In this document: positions 36,612 through 45,215 of the stretch, piece by piece | How the letters are laid out: each line of letters begins with the position of its first letter | Numbering within the stretch: the stretch's first letter is position 1 | Assembly: GCF_902506325.1 (NCBI RefSeq) | Contig: NZ_LR732328.1 | Span: 1,547,071-1,611,070 of the forward strand | Origin: Limnobacter sp. 130 | Lineage (GTDB): Bacteria > Pseudomonadota > Gammaproteobacteria > Burkholderiales > Burkholderiaceae_B | Direction of reading: 5' to 3' | DNA length: 64,000 bases | Translations under genes and position numbers: made by a program | The notes under the pieces: generated by a model | The model's database searches: none | What the model saw: only the letters and a program-made list of their open reading frames with translations | Told to the model about the DNA's origin: nothing

Positions 36612-36648
36612 TGTAAGTATAAAACTTACACACAATGTAAAACATTGT
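36612..36648. promoter_or_regulatory. Two consecutive inverted repeats before the retention-module gene
   Basis: TGTAAG-TATAAAA-CTTACA (36612-36630) is followed after one base by ACAATG-TAAAA-CATTGT (36632-36648). They lie in an AT-rich 270-base gene-free stretch, about 110-150 bases before the coding start. Either could be an operator; the first also contains a TATAAA-type -10 sequence. Confidence 0.4.
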
Positions 36649-36760
36649 TAATTATTAAGCAATATTCGCATCCATTTCCTGATTGACGCCAGTAAAACTC
36701 TCACAAGGCGAAACTTTTGCCGAACTTTTAAATGAACACACCATTGTCGGAGAATGCACT

Positions 36761-38395
36761 GTGGCTAATATCACTGGAGTTATCAAAAGCGTGTTGGGAG
36801 AGGTTTCTGTAACCCGTCCCGACGGAGAACAAGTCCTTCTCAAAGAAGGCGACATTATTTCTGCTGGCGACACCGTTACCACCAGTGCAGAAGGCTCGGC
36901 TTACATCGAGTTTCCCGGTGCAGATGGTCAAACAGCCACCGAAGGTATTTTGCAATCCAATGCAGTAGCCACATTGAAAGAAGGTGAGGCTGGTGCAGAA
37001 TTTGAAGTCGCAGAAGGCGAATTCGAATTGTTGACTGAAGGCGAAACAGTTGCAGTCACCGGCGCAGGCGGCATGTTTGGCTTGTTTGGTGCAGGTTTGG
37101 CAGCTGGCGGTTTGGCTGGCCCATTGGCCGCAGCAGCAGGTGCCGCATTCGTGCTGGGCAGTGATGACAGCGACGGCGGCGCAGGTGGCGGCTCCACAGG
37201 TGGCGGATCTGGCGAAGCAACCGCAGGCACACTCGAGCCTGTTACCGATGCTGCAGGCCCCGCTTCCCCTGCTCTGGAACAAACGCTAGATGCACTTTCA
37301 CCAGTGACAACCGTTGTTGATGCGCCTGTAGGTGCCCTTGAACCGGTTACCGAAGCACTCGACCCCGTGCTGGATGAAACAGCGCCAATCACTGACGCAC
37401 TCGAACCCGCGCTGACCCCAGTCAACAACACCTTGAGCGGCGCACTCACCGGTCTTGAGCCCGTAACTGATTCACTGGACCAAAACCTTACCCCTGTGAC
37501 CGAAGCGGTTGAAACAGCGCTGTCACCGTTGGTAGACGTGATTGCCGGCAACGAAGATGGATTGGTGACTGCTGCCGCAGACACACTGCCAGTGAACCTG
37601 CGCGTGGTTGCAGAGCAACTGGGTGGTGGCTTGAGCATGGTGACTCCCCAACTGGCCGACGGTTTGGCGCAAGTGGTTGGTCAACTCGACCCAATTCTGT
37701 CCCCCTTGAACGACGGTTTGACCCAAGGTTTTGACGCGGCGGCCCCCCTGTTTGATGGCTTGTCCACAGCAACTGATGCCCTGCCCATGGTTTCCCAACC
37801 CTTGGCCGATGGTCTGAACCAGGCTTTCGACGCACTGACCCCAGTAACAGACCCGTTGATCGGCGCATTGTCAGGCGGCTTGCCCCTGCCAGGCGGCGAC
37901 GGTGGTGGTGGCTCAGACGGCCCCACTGGAACACCTTTGGACGCAGTACTCGGCCCAGTAACTGACGCCTTGGCTGGCGGTGGTGGTGGTGGCGGTTCTG
38001 ACGGCCCCACTGGAACACCTTTGGACGCGGTACTCGGCCCAGTAAGTGACGCCCTGGCTGGCGGTGGTGGTGGTGGCGGTTCTGACGGCCCCACTGGAAC
38101 ACCTTTGGACGCAGTACTCGGCCCAGTAACTGACGCCTTGGCTGGCGGTGGTGGTGGCATTCCCGAAACCGGCACTCCGTTGGACATGGTTACTTCGCTG
38201 CTCGATCCAAGCGTATTGACCGACCTGGCAGCAGGTGGTGGTGCAGGTGGCAGCTTGCCAAGCTTCCCATCGACAGGCACACCGCTGGACGATGTAACTT
38301 CGTTGCTCGACCCGTCCAGCCTGCCAATCTCCTCTGGCGCAAGCCCGCTGGATGCACTAACCAGCGCGCTGCCCACAGACAGCCTGCCCATTTAA
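36761..38395 (+). CDS. Short protein with LapA/BapA-type retention module and repeats
   Basis: About 544 residues. The N-terminus (ANITGVIKSVLGEVSVTRPD, then LKEGDIISAGDTVTT) matches the retention module that starts large type I-secreted adhesins. A Gly/Ala-rich segment (LFGAGLAAGGLAG...AAAAGAAFV) follows, with an AAAG that resembles a LapG cleavage site. The remainder is low complexity: many LEPVTDAL-like units, then three 28-residue repeats beginning SDGPTGTPLDAVLGPV. No RTX repeats or type I secretion signal are seen, and it is far shorter than known adhesins. GTG at 36761 has GGAGA seven bases upstream; a TTG at 36683 would add 26 residues. Confidence 0.65.
   Translation: MANITGVIKSVLGEVSVTRPDGEQVLLKEGDIISAGDTVTTSAEGSAYIEFPGADGQTATEGILQSNAVATLKEGEAGAEFEVAEGEFELLTEGETVAVTGAGGMFGLFGAGLAAGGLAGPLAAAAGAAFVLGSDDSDGGAGGGSTGGGSGEATAGTLEPVTDAAGPASPALEQTLDALSPVTTVVDAPVGALEPVTEALDPVLDETAPITDALEPALTPVNNTLSGALTGLEPVTDSLDQNLTPVTEAVETALSPLVDVIAGNEDGLVTAAADTLPVNLRVVAEQLGGGLSMVTPQLADGLAQVVGQLDPILSPLNDGLTQGFDAAAPLFDGLSTATDALPMVSQPLADGLNQAFDALTPVTDPLIGALSGGLPLPGGDGGGGSDGPTGTPLDAVLGPVTDALAGGGGGGGSDGPTGTPLDAVLGPVSDALAGGGGGGGSDGPTGTPLDAVLGPVTDALAGGGGGIPETGTPLDMVTSLLDPSVLTDLAAGGGAGGSLPSFPSTGTPLDDVTSLLDPSSLPISSGASPLDALTSALPTDSLPI
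37913..38164 (+). repeat. Three 84-bp tandem repeats inside the retention-module gene
   Basis: Units start at 37913, 37997 and 38081, exactly 84 bases apart, and encode SDGPTGTPLDAVLGPV(T/S)DALA plus a glycine run. The units are nearly identical at the DNA level, so copy number could vary by slippage without changing frame. Confidence 0.9.
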
Positions 38396-38438
38396 GCTTT
38401 TGTAGTATTGCGTGGGGCTCCGACCCCCGCGCAAAGTG

Positions 38439-38465
38439 AAAAGGCACCCTTCGGGGTGCCTTTTT
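38439..38465 (+). terminator. Intrinsic terminator after the retention-module gene
   Basis: AAAAGGCACCC-TTCG-GGGTGCCTTTT followed by further T: a strong stem with a stable TTCG tetraloop, 44 bases after the stop codon. Confidence 0.92.
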
Positions 38466-38541
38466 GCGTTTTTACACCACTTAAATAAGTTGAACTTTCC
38501 TTGGGGATTAACCACGCAAAAAGACAATCAGGACATTCATC

Positions 38542-38919
38542 ATGCCAGCTTCAATAGGCTCAAATCAGGTTCAATCAAACAGTCAACGGCCAAGTACCCA
38601 GCCAATAGAAAACACGACGGACCCCAAAGCACAGGCACTCGGTCGAAAAACCGCCATGGTCATGGCCACCACGGGGCTTGCCATAGCCGCCTTGGGAGCA
38701 GGTATATGTTTTACACCTGCTGCACCCACAGGCCCATTAATAATCGCGCTTGGCCTCGCATTAATGATCGCCGGAGGCGTAGTGTACAAATCGCCTGCCT
38801 CTGCCGTTGCCAACACCAGCCCATTCGATGGGTTAAACAACGATACATTCGTTCCGCCTTCCCACTACTACGACAACTGCGAACACTCGTCCCCTGACAA
38901 CAACCACAATAACTGCTAG
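38542..38919 (+). CDS. Small two-helix membrane protein upstream of the T3SS
   Basis: A 125-residue protein with a polar Ser/Gln-rich N-terminus, two adjacent hydrophobic helices (AMVMATTGLAIAALGAGICF and PLIIALGLALMIAGGVVY), and a His/Asn/Asp-rich C-terminal tail ending in NNC. I do not recognise it. AGGA lies ten bases before the ATG. It stands between a terminator and the T3SS plus-strand block, so it may be the first gene of that block or a separate gene. The shape resembles small T3SS-associated hydrophobic proteins, but this is only an impression. Confidence 0.55.
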   Translation: MPASIGSNQVQSNSQRPSTQPIENTTDPKAQALGRKTAMVMATTGLAIAALGAGICFTPAAPTGPLIIALGLALMIAGGVVYKSPASAVANTSPFDGLNNDTFVPPSHYYDNCEHSSPDNNHNNC

Positions 38920-39032
38920 CTCCGCAACAAATGGAACTTTGCCCCTTGGGCGGAAACCTAGATGGGCAGGTATCTTTTTTCTGTTTTGACGTGTACCACC
39001 CGGCTACACCTTCCGCTGCAGGAGCATAAGAA

Positions 39033-40052
39033 TTGGAAAACTCAAACTTTAATTTATTACAACTTGTGCCTCCTGCCGCCGTCATGGTCTTACTGGTATC
39101 TGCCTGTTTCTTTTTCTACACGCGCTACGTCAAAGTATCCAAAGCACTTTGCCTGACACTGCAAAAAATCAGCACCACGATTCGCTCGATGAGCGACGGT
39201 GACGAAATGATCAGAAAAACCGGCGTAGGTCGAGTTTTCCAAAACACACAACTCGAACCCATTTGGCGAGACTTCTCTAAAACACTGCACACACAAACAG
39301 GTCTCATCAACGGAATTACAAAAAACAAAAAATCACGCTTGACAGTCCCCGTTTCTTACTACTTCTCCGTCTCATCTGTTGTCGATCGTCCGCTTGCAGT
39401 TGATTACTTCAAGCACCTGCCAGGCATTCTGACAGGCATCGGAATTATCGGAACATTTTCAGGTTTGCTATTTGGACTATCCAATTTTGACGCGTCCAAT
39501 CCCGAACTGATGGCACAAAGCGTCTCTCTTTTACTGGGCGGCGTACGCGACGCTTTCTATGCATCAGCAGCGGCCATCACAATCGCAATGATCATCACCC
39601 ACTGGGAAAAGATGCTTTACCGCCGATGCCTGAGCTCGCTCGATGATCTCGTCGATGCAATCAGCAGCCTCTTTGAAGCCGGCGTTGGAGAAGAATATTT
39701 GGCCACACTTGTCCATCACTCAGCAAACTCAAGTGATCAAGCAAAAAGCCTGAAAGACGAATTGATTCAAGCCATGGTTCCTGTGATCAAGCAATTGGAA
39801 TCTATTCAGTCACAACAAGTCGCCAGCATGGGCGGTGCGCTTGAACAAGCGCTTACTGAGTCCAATCGACGACTGGCCAGTCAAATAGAAACCGCACTGA
39901 TCCGTCAAGTCAAAAGTCCAATTGAAGACATGGGCAAAAAAATGGACAACCGACTAAGCCACATCAAAAGCAATCCCCAAGATCTTGCAAGAAAGGTCAT
40001 TCGGGCAAGACAGCAAGACGGTCAAATAGAAAACAGCCCGGAGGCCGTATGA
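39033..40052 (+). CDS. MotA/TolQ/ExbB-superfamily protein, ZorA-like
   Basis: A 339-residue inner-membrane protein. Membrane segments lie at about residues 13-31, 130-151 and 168-190. The second holds LTGIGIIGTFSGLLFGL, the G-x2-GTF-x-GL signature of MotA/ExbB/ZorA proteins, and a long helical cytosolic tail follows (residues 200-339). It should form the pentameric ring of a proton-driven channel with the next gene, whose start overlaps its stop (ATGA). TTG start with AGGAG eight bases upstream. Its place directly before T3SS genes on the same strand is unusual. Confidence 0.8.
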   Translation: MENSNFNLLQLVPPAAVMVLLVSACFFFYTRYVKVSKALCLTLQKISTTIRSMSDGDEMIRKTGVGRVFQNTQLEPIWRDFSKTLHTQTGLINGITKNKKSRLTVPVSYYFSVSSVVDRPLAVDYFKHLPGILTGIGIIGTFSGLLFGLSNFDASNPELMAQSVSLLLGGVRDAFYASAAAITIAMIITHWEKMLYRRCLSSLDDLVDAISSLFEAGVGEEYLATLVHHSANSSDQAKSLKDELIQAMVPVIKQLESIQSQQVASMGGALEQALTESNRRLASQIETALIRQVKSPIEDMGKKMDNRLSHIKSNPQDLARKVIRARQQDGQIENSPEAV

Positions 40053-40810
40053 GCTTCGGGCAATATCAACAGCCATCAAGAAACGCTGAAGAAGCTGAAA
40101 AACCTTTCTGGATTTCTTACGCCGATTTAATGACCGCCCTAATGATTCTCTTTCTGGTGATCATGGTGACTGCGCTGGCATCGATCACAAAAAAAGCGGA
40201 GCAAACAGTCAAGGAAACTCCAGAGATCAAAGAGCAAGTGGACATGACTAAAGTTCGACTTCAAGAAATTTCAAATATCTGTCAACACTTATCCGAGGAA
40301 GTCGCAAAAACAAACACATCCGTTGAAGTCGATTGCAAACTGAATCGAATCAATTTCGGAGAAGTCGGTCGATTTCAGTCGGACCAATTCAGATTGAGCG
40401 CAGAAGGTGAACAGGCACTCAATCAAGTTGTACCTGCAATTCTGAGCACAGCGAACACGCCAACAGGACAGAAATGGTTAAAACAGGTGCTGATCGAAGG
40501 CTTTACCGACACCGATGGCTCCTACCTTTACAACCTGAACCTAAGCCTGAAACGCTCAGAATGGGTGATGTGCACATTGCTGCGAAACGACCAAAGCACC
40601 GCAGTGCGTTTAAACAATGATCAAAGGCAGCAAGTCAAAAAACTCTTTCTCGCCGGCGGTGTTGCATTCAACCACGTGCGCGACTCCAAAGATGCAAGTC
40701 GACGCGTAGAACTTCGACTCCAGTTCTACGGGGTAGACAAAGCCGAAAAAAATCGATCCCAATACGATGCGAAGTTTGAAGACGACGCAAAAGAACGTTG
40801 TTGGTTGTGA
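40049..40810 (+). CDS. MotB/OmpA-like protein, ZorB-like
   Basis: A 253-residue partner of the preceding channel protein. One membrane segment at residues 22-45 starts WISYADLMTALMILFLV; Asp26 is in the position of the proton-carrying aspartate of MotB and ZorB. Residues 95-235 form an OmpA-like peptidoglycan-binding domain (VLIEGFTDTDGSYLYNLNLSLKRSEWV). Together with the upstream gene it forms a predicted stator-type ion-driven motor unit anchored to the cell wall. No ZorC, ZorD or ZorE gene follows; instead T3SS genes begin 67 bases later. Confidence 0.8.
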   Translation: MSFGQYQQPSRNAEEAEKPFWISYADLMTALMILFLVIMVTALASITKKAEQTVKETPEIKEQVDMTKVRLQEISNICQHLSEEVAKTNTSVEVDCKLNRINFGEVGRFQSDQFRLSAEGEQALNQVVPAILSTANTPTGQKWLKQVLIEGFTDTDGSYLYNLNLSLKRSEWVMCTLLRNDQSTAVRLNNDQRQQVKKLFLAGGVAFNHVRDSKDASRRVELRLQFYGVDKAEKNRSQYDAKFEDDAKERCWL

Positions 40811-40877
40811 TCATGCACGCGAACTTTTAGCCCAATCCGTCAACTCAGACAACACGAGTTCATCAGGAGCACCTTCA

Positions 40878-41300
40878 ATGATTAATTCCGCCGCAGCAAC
40901 ATCAGCCATCGCACTTGGCCAAGCAGGTCAGATTCAGGCACCCCAAGACAACATCAATCAGTTTCAAACACTCCTGAAAAGCATCAATGGTGCATTAAGC
41001 AGTGGAACTCAAAGTCTCTCTAAACGATCCGTAGAAGATACCAAGCGCAGCCAGGGCACGCTAATCGAAGAGACTGCCGCAAGTGTCAACGAAGCGGAAC
41101 TCGCCATCAAGGAACTTGAAAAAGAGCTCAATCAAAGCACTTTTGAGCTGAAGGGTTCGCTCGCATTGAACTCCGAATTTACACAATCCGTGGTTTACCA
41201 GAAATTTACCGCCACAGCCTATTTTGTAAGCATGAGCAGAATCAGCAACCGGGGCGAGAACATTTCCGAAGAAATGAATTCCATTACCAAAAGGCGCTAA
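40878..41300 (+). CDS. sctI: T3SS inner-rod candidate (SctI, EscI/YscI-like)
   Basis: A 140-residue polar, helical protein, located immediately before sctJ as yscI and escI are. Length suits EscI. The C-terminal region (VVYQKFTATAYFVSMSRISN) is helical and could assemble into the inner rod. The ATG at 40878 has GGAG at a good distance. Sequence similarity to known SctI is weak by eye, so the call rests mainly on size and position; another candidate lies at 47258-47599. Confidence 0.5.
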   Translation: MINSAAATSAIALGQAGQIQAPQDNINQFQTLLKSINGALSSGTQSLSKRSVEDTKRSQGTLIEETAASVNEAELAIKELEKELNQSTFELKGSLALNSEFTQSVVYQKFTATAYFVSMSRISNRGENISEEMNSITKRR

Positions 41301-41303
41301 ATT

Positions 41304-42101
41304 TTGAAAACCGCGCTCAAACTCATCATTCGCTCAATCGGCTACCTCTTTCTTATCGGTGCCTTGCAAGCCTGTTCCGGCAACAGTCAGCTTTTCAGTG
41401 GATTGTCGCAAGAAGAAGGCAATGAAATTTACTCCAGTCTTCTAGAGGCCGGCATTCCCGTGGAAAAGTCATTGGGCAAAGAGGGAGTCATCATCTCGGT
41501 ACCCAAGCAAATGTCCTCTGACGCACTCCGAATTCTTCAGTCGCAAGGACTACCCCGAGCGAAAAAAACATCGATGGGTGAGGTCTTCAAGAAAGAAAGC
41601 ATGATTAGCTCACCACTGGAGGAGCGTGCCAGATACCTGTATGCACTGTCCCAGGAGCTCGAAGAAACCTTGATGAGCATGGATGGCGTTTTATCTGCCC
41701 GAGTACATATTGTTCTGCCGGAACGTGCCAACCCAGGTGAAGTACTCTCCCCCTCGTCGGCTGCTGTGTTCGTTAAATACGAGAACGGATCGTCCTTTCC
41801 AGCTTACGTTCCACGCGTCAGGGAACTGATATTCAAAAGCATTCCCGGAATAACAGGCGAAGTCAATACAAGTATCTCCGTGGCCGCCATTCCTTCAGAA
41901 CCGCGTGGCGATGCCTGCTTACCGCTTCTTTGGTATGGCCCACTGGCGCTAAGCGAAGAAGACCGCATTTACTTTCTCAGCATCGTTTATCTGATCGTGG
42001 CGCTCTGGGTACTCTCACTGGGGATAGTGTGGCTCCAGGCCAAAGACGAAAATGAGTGGCCCGAAGTATTGCGCAAACTAAAACTCAGGATCTTCAAATG
42101 A
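41304..42101 (+). CDS. sctJ: T3SS inner-membrane ring lipoprotein SctJ
   Basis: A 265-residue protein of the YscJ/PrgK/FliF family. Lipoprotein signal ends in LIGALQAC. The ring-building motif 1 starts LFSGLSQEEGNEIYSSLLEAGIPVEK and motif 2 contains LYALSQELEETLMSMDGVLSARVHIVLPE. A C-terminal membrane helix is present (IYFLSIVYLIVALWVLSLGIVW). It forms the inner of the two inner-membrane rings with SctD. TTG start two bases after the upstream stop; its stop overlaps the next ATG. Confidence 0.93.
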   Translation: MKTALKLIIRSIGYLFLIGALQACSGNSQLFSGLSQEEGNEIYSSLLEAGIPVEKSLGKEGVIISVPKQMSSDALRILQSQGLPRAKKTSMGEVFKKESMISSPLEERARYLYALSQELEETLMSMDGVLSARVHIVLPERANPGEVLSPSSAAVFVKYENGSSFPAYVPRVRELIFKSIPGITGEVNTSISVAAIPSEPRGDACLPLLWYGPLALSEEDRIYFLSIVYLIVALWVLSLGIVWLQAKDENEWPEVLRKLKLRIFK

Positions 42102-42841
42102 CTGGTGAACTCACATTTTCGAGTCGCTGGTGGGCATGGTGGTCGAACCCGCTCATCGCAATTCACGAAGAACATCGCGTCTCACTGCCCCTGACAAAAG
42201 AGCAGCTCGACAACATCGATTATTTCAACTTGCTTCAATTGCGAAGTACATTGAATATGCCAGAACTACCCGATGATCGCCTGATCCTGCGTCCAGAGTT
42301 ACGCAGCATTGCCATCGCGACAAACAACGTACTTGAAGAACATCTTCAACGATTCGCCTTGTTCAGCCTGGACGCAAGTATTCTTCACGCACGTCCACAA
42401 GACTGGGAAAGTAGTTTTGGCGTGAACTCGCCCGAAGTAATCCGCGAAATCATTGTATTGAAAAACGATCTGCCTGATGCCTTGATCCAATGGCAGGAAT
42501 CGGCGGCGCGCCATATGGCCAACACCTTGAAGAAACAACTGTTTCTTCACGACAGAATACGACTGGGGTTTGCGGTTTACCTCCGAAGCTACTTTCCGAA
42601 AATCTATCAGCGCTGGCAACTTACACAAGCCAAAGAGATCATCGACTGGAGCAATGATCTTGAGCCCATTCCACAAGAGCTGTGGGACGTGATTGACCAC
42701 TGGAGTGAAGCCGCCTTCTGCGCCTTGCACAGCGAAGTCTATTCGCACCACGAAGTCATGGAACTTCACTTCGACCCAGACGACACATCCGACAATTCAT
42801 TCGAGGAAATCGATTTTCTACACAAGGAAGATCATGCTTAA
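42098..42841 (+). CDS. sctK: T3SS sorting-platform protein candidate SctK
   Basis: A 247-residue soluble acidic protein between sctJ and sctL, the usual place of sctK (YscK). It is coupled to sctJ by an ATGA overlap and to sctL by an eight-base overlap. Length fits YscK/MxiK-type proteins, which link the ring to SctQ pods in the cytosol. The family is poorly conserved, so identity is by position and size more than by motif. Confidence 0.6.
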   Translation: MTGELTFSSRWWAWWSNPLIAIHEEHRVSLPLTKEQLDNIDYFNLLQLRSTLNMPELPDDRLILRPELRSIAIATNNVLEEHLQRFALFSLDASILHARPQDWESSFGVNSPEVIREIIVLKNDLPDALIQWQESAARHMANTLKKQLFLHDRIRLGFAVYLRSYFPKIYQRWQLTQAKEIIDWSNDLEPIPQELWDVIDHWSEAAFCALHSEVYSHHEVMELHFDPDDTSDNSFEEIDFLHKEDHA

Positions 42842-43502
42842 CCTCATCAAGCGGGTTCATTTTCCTGAAGGCCTTCAAATATCAGGCGGTGTCGTTAAAG
42901 CGGCCCTGTTAAATCACGTTAGCACCTATCACGATTTACTGAATCAGGCGCACAGGCAAGCCCAAATCATTTTGCGTGATGCAAATGACGAAGCTGAACG
43001 AATCAAGGAAAAATCCCGACAGCTTGCTGCAAACTCAGTGCGCGAAGACCTGGTGTCCCTCAAAGAGATCACTGCCCGGAAAGAAAATAATCTGCTCGAT
43101 AATTCCTCGTCAATTTGCACAGAAGTTTGCGTGGTTGTTCTTGAGCAGTTCATTTCAACTGCATCCGATTTTCTCAAAATCAAAACACTTGCCGAAGCGC
43201 TGGTCATCCGTTCTCACAGCGCACGGGAACTGAATCTTCAAGCCAATCCAGACCAGGTAGATTTGGTTAAAAAGGTACTTGCCGAAGTCCTCGCTGAACA
43301 AATGAACCTTAGAAAGTGGAATGTAAAAGCCGATGAAGAACTACAACCATTTGAACTGAAAATAAGCACGGCAAACGGAGCCGAAATCAATGTGTCTTTG
43401 AATAATCTGATCGCGATGTACAAAGAAGAGATTGAACGTCTCGAACCTGCATTGGTACCTGTGATAAAAAATCTTGAGGTCAACAGTGAAAGTATTTCTT
43501 AA
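42834..43502 (+). CDS. sctL: T3SS ATPase stator SctL
   Basis: A 222-residue protein of the HrpE/YscL/FliH family. Residues 35-75 are a charged coiled coil (HRQAQIILRDANDEAERIKE), as in the peripheral stalk proteins that dimerise and hold the ATPase SctN; the C-terminal half is a globular domain with the ending typical of FliH-like proteins. It overlaps the sctC start by 17 bases. Confidence 0.85.
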   Translation: MLNLIKRVHFPEGLQISGGVVKAALLNHVSTYHDLLNQAHRQAQIILRDANDEAERIKEKSRQLAANSVREDLVSLKEITARKENNLLDNSSSICTEVCVVVLEQFISTASDFLKIKTLAEALVIRSHSARELNLQANPDQVDLVKKVLAEVLAEQMNLRKWNVKADEELQPFELKISTANGAEINVSLNNLIAMYKEEIERLEPALVPVIKNLEVNSESIS

Positions 43503-45213
43503 ATTACTCATTCTTGCTTTAGTCCTCGCCCCGCTTGCATCACGCGCAGCCACAACAGACAAAGTCGAAACAAAAGTCTATCTTGCGCAAGACGAGAGTG
43601 CCAAACGGGTTATTGAAAAAATGTTGTCGATGTTTGGGAAGCGTTTGGTTGCAGACAGTATTCCAAGCTCGCCAGTCAGTGGTCGATTTGAAGTTAAAAC
43701 AGTTGATGACGTGATGGCCTATTTTGAAAGTGCCTATCAAATCAATTGGTTTCAGAACGGCCTGAATGTGTATACCTACAGATCAGGAAACTGGCGAACA
43801 AAGCGAATTTATGTGGGTGGCGATCGCTCCAACGACGACTGGAAAGAACTGCTTACTTCAGCAGGCCTTTACTACAAAGAGTTCCCGTTTGTATTTCATA
43901 TGGACAGCAAAGAACTCATTGTTTCCGGCCCCGCCAGCTACCTGTCATTAATAGAAGACTCCTTTGAGCAGGACCGGCCCGATCCATCCGAGATCGCAAA
44001 GCACGGAACGCAACTGATGGTCTTTCCGCTCAAGCACGCCTCAGTCGAAGACAGGCAAACCAACTTGCGCGGAACCATGGTTACCACGCCGGGTGCACTC
44101 TCGGTGCTGTTGAACTTGCTGGGGCTTCCAAATCAGCAAATGGCAAATTCTCCGGAAGCAAAAAAACCGGGCATGAACGTTGAACGCTCCCCCTACAGCC
44201 TTAGTCCTGGCGAAGGTTTGATGATGGGGGAAAGAATTGGTGCTTTGCCTGTCTCACCCAGTAGCGGGGTGAAAAAGAAAGCCGATGACGACCCTGAGAA
44301 AGCAGAGTTTGTCAGCGTCACAGCAGACCCACGTACCAACTCAATCTTGATTCGTGACGCAAAGAGTAAGCACGACTACTACAAGAATCTGATTGATCAA
44401 CTGGACCGTCAGGTGGCGATGATCGAGGTTGAAGCAATGATGGTCGAGGTCGATCAAAAAGGACTCAATGAATTGGGTCTGGAATTTGGTTTGCTGTCGG
44501 ATCGGTTTGCCTACGACTTTCCCGGCAGCGGCGTTGGCCGGCCAAGTTTGATCGCAGCCGGCGCCACTTCCATCGTTGACCCAATGCGTTTTATGGCCAG
44601 GTTAAAAGCACTCTCTGCCGATGAAAACGCAAAAGTACTTGCGCGCCCAACAATTGTGACCCAAGACAATGTGTCCGCTTACATCGACCTTAGCCAAACA
44701 CTTTATATCCAGGTTTCTGGCGAACGCGTTGCCGACGTTATTCCAATTACAGCAGGTAGCCTGTTACAGGTCACTCCCCGAGTAGTCATCGATGAACAGG
44801 AAGAGCGGATTTTCCTGCGCATTGAAATTCAAGACGGCAGCCTTACCGAAAATACGCAAGGAATCAACATGCCCAGGGTGCAGAACACATCACTAAGCAC
44901 CCAAGCTGTAATTCAACGGGAAAAGGCCATCCTAATTGGCGGATATAACAGAGAATCCACTGAAGTTAATGACTACAAAGTCCCCCTGCTCGGAGACATA
45001 CCGTATATCGGAAAGGCGTTCACTTCCACGGAAAAGCGTACACAAACTGTTGCAAGGCTTTTCCTGATTACGCCACGACTGATTGACCGGCCAATTCACG
45101 ATTCGGAATCCACACGCAAAGCGGTGAAAGAACTCCAGATGTCATTCAAATTGAAAGGAGACAACCTTGAAGGAACTCCCTCTTTGAAACTCGACAGCAC
45201 TATTCCGAGGTAA
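43486..45213 (+). CDS. sctC: T3SS outer-membrane secretin SctC
   Basis: A 575-residue secretin with signal peptide MKVFLKLLILALVLAPLASRA. The N0/N1 domains include GRFEVKTVDDVMAYFESAYQ, and the C-terminal secretin core has RQVAMIEVEAMMVEVD and VPLLGDIPYIGKAF. It forms the outer-membrane ring of the injectisome. GTG at 43486 follows GAGG and gives a clean signal peptide; a TTG four codons earlier is less likely. The lack of a recognisable pilotin in the window means it may assemble with one encoded elsewhere. Confidence 0.93.
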   Translation: MKVFLKLLILALVLAPLASRAATTDKVETKVYLAQDESAKRVIEKMLSMFGKRLVADSIPSSPVSGRFEVKTVDDVMAYFESAYQINWFQNGLNVYTYRSGNWRTKRIYVGGDRSNDDWKELLTSAGLYYKEFPFVFHMDSKELIVSGPASYLSLIEDSFEQDRPDPSEIAKHGTQLMVFPLKHASVEDRQTNLRGTMVTTPGALSVLLNLLGLPNQQMANSPEAKKPGMNVERSPYSLSPGEGLMMGERIGALPVSPSSGVKKKADDDPEKAEFVSVTADPRTNSILIRDAKSKHDYYKNLIDQLDRQVAMIEVEAMMVEVDQKGLNELGLEFGLLSDRFAYDFPGSGVGRPSLIAAGATSIVDPMRFMARLKALSADENAKVLARPTIVTQDNVSAYIDLSQTLYIQVSGERVADVIPITAGSLLQVTPRVVIDEQEERIFLRIEIQDGSLTENTQGINMPRVQNTSLSTQAVIQREKAILIGGYNRESTEVNDYKVPLLGDIPYIGKAFTSTEKRTQTVARLFLITPRLIDRPIHDSESTRKAVKELQMSFKLKGDNLEGTPSLKLDSTIPR

Positions 45214-45215
45214 GC

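Noticed and set aside
37913-38164. CRISPR-like array
   Set aside because: The units are contiguous 84-bp coding repeats without unique spacers.
39033-40810. Complete Zorya phage-defence system
   Set aside because: Only the A/B-like membrane pair is present; no ZorC, ZorD or ZorE gene is beside it, so a full defence system is not supported.
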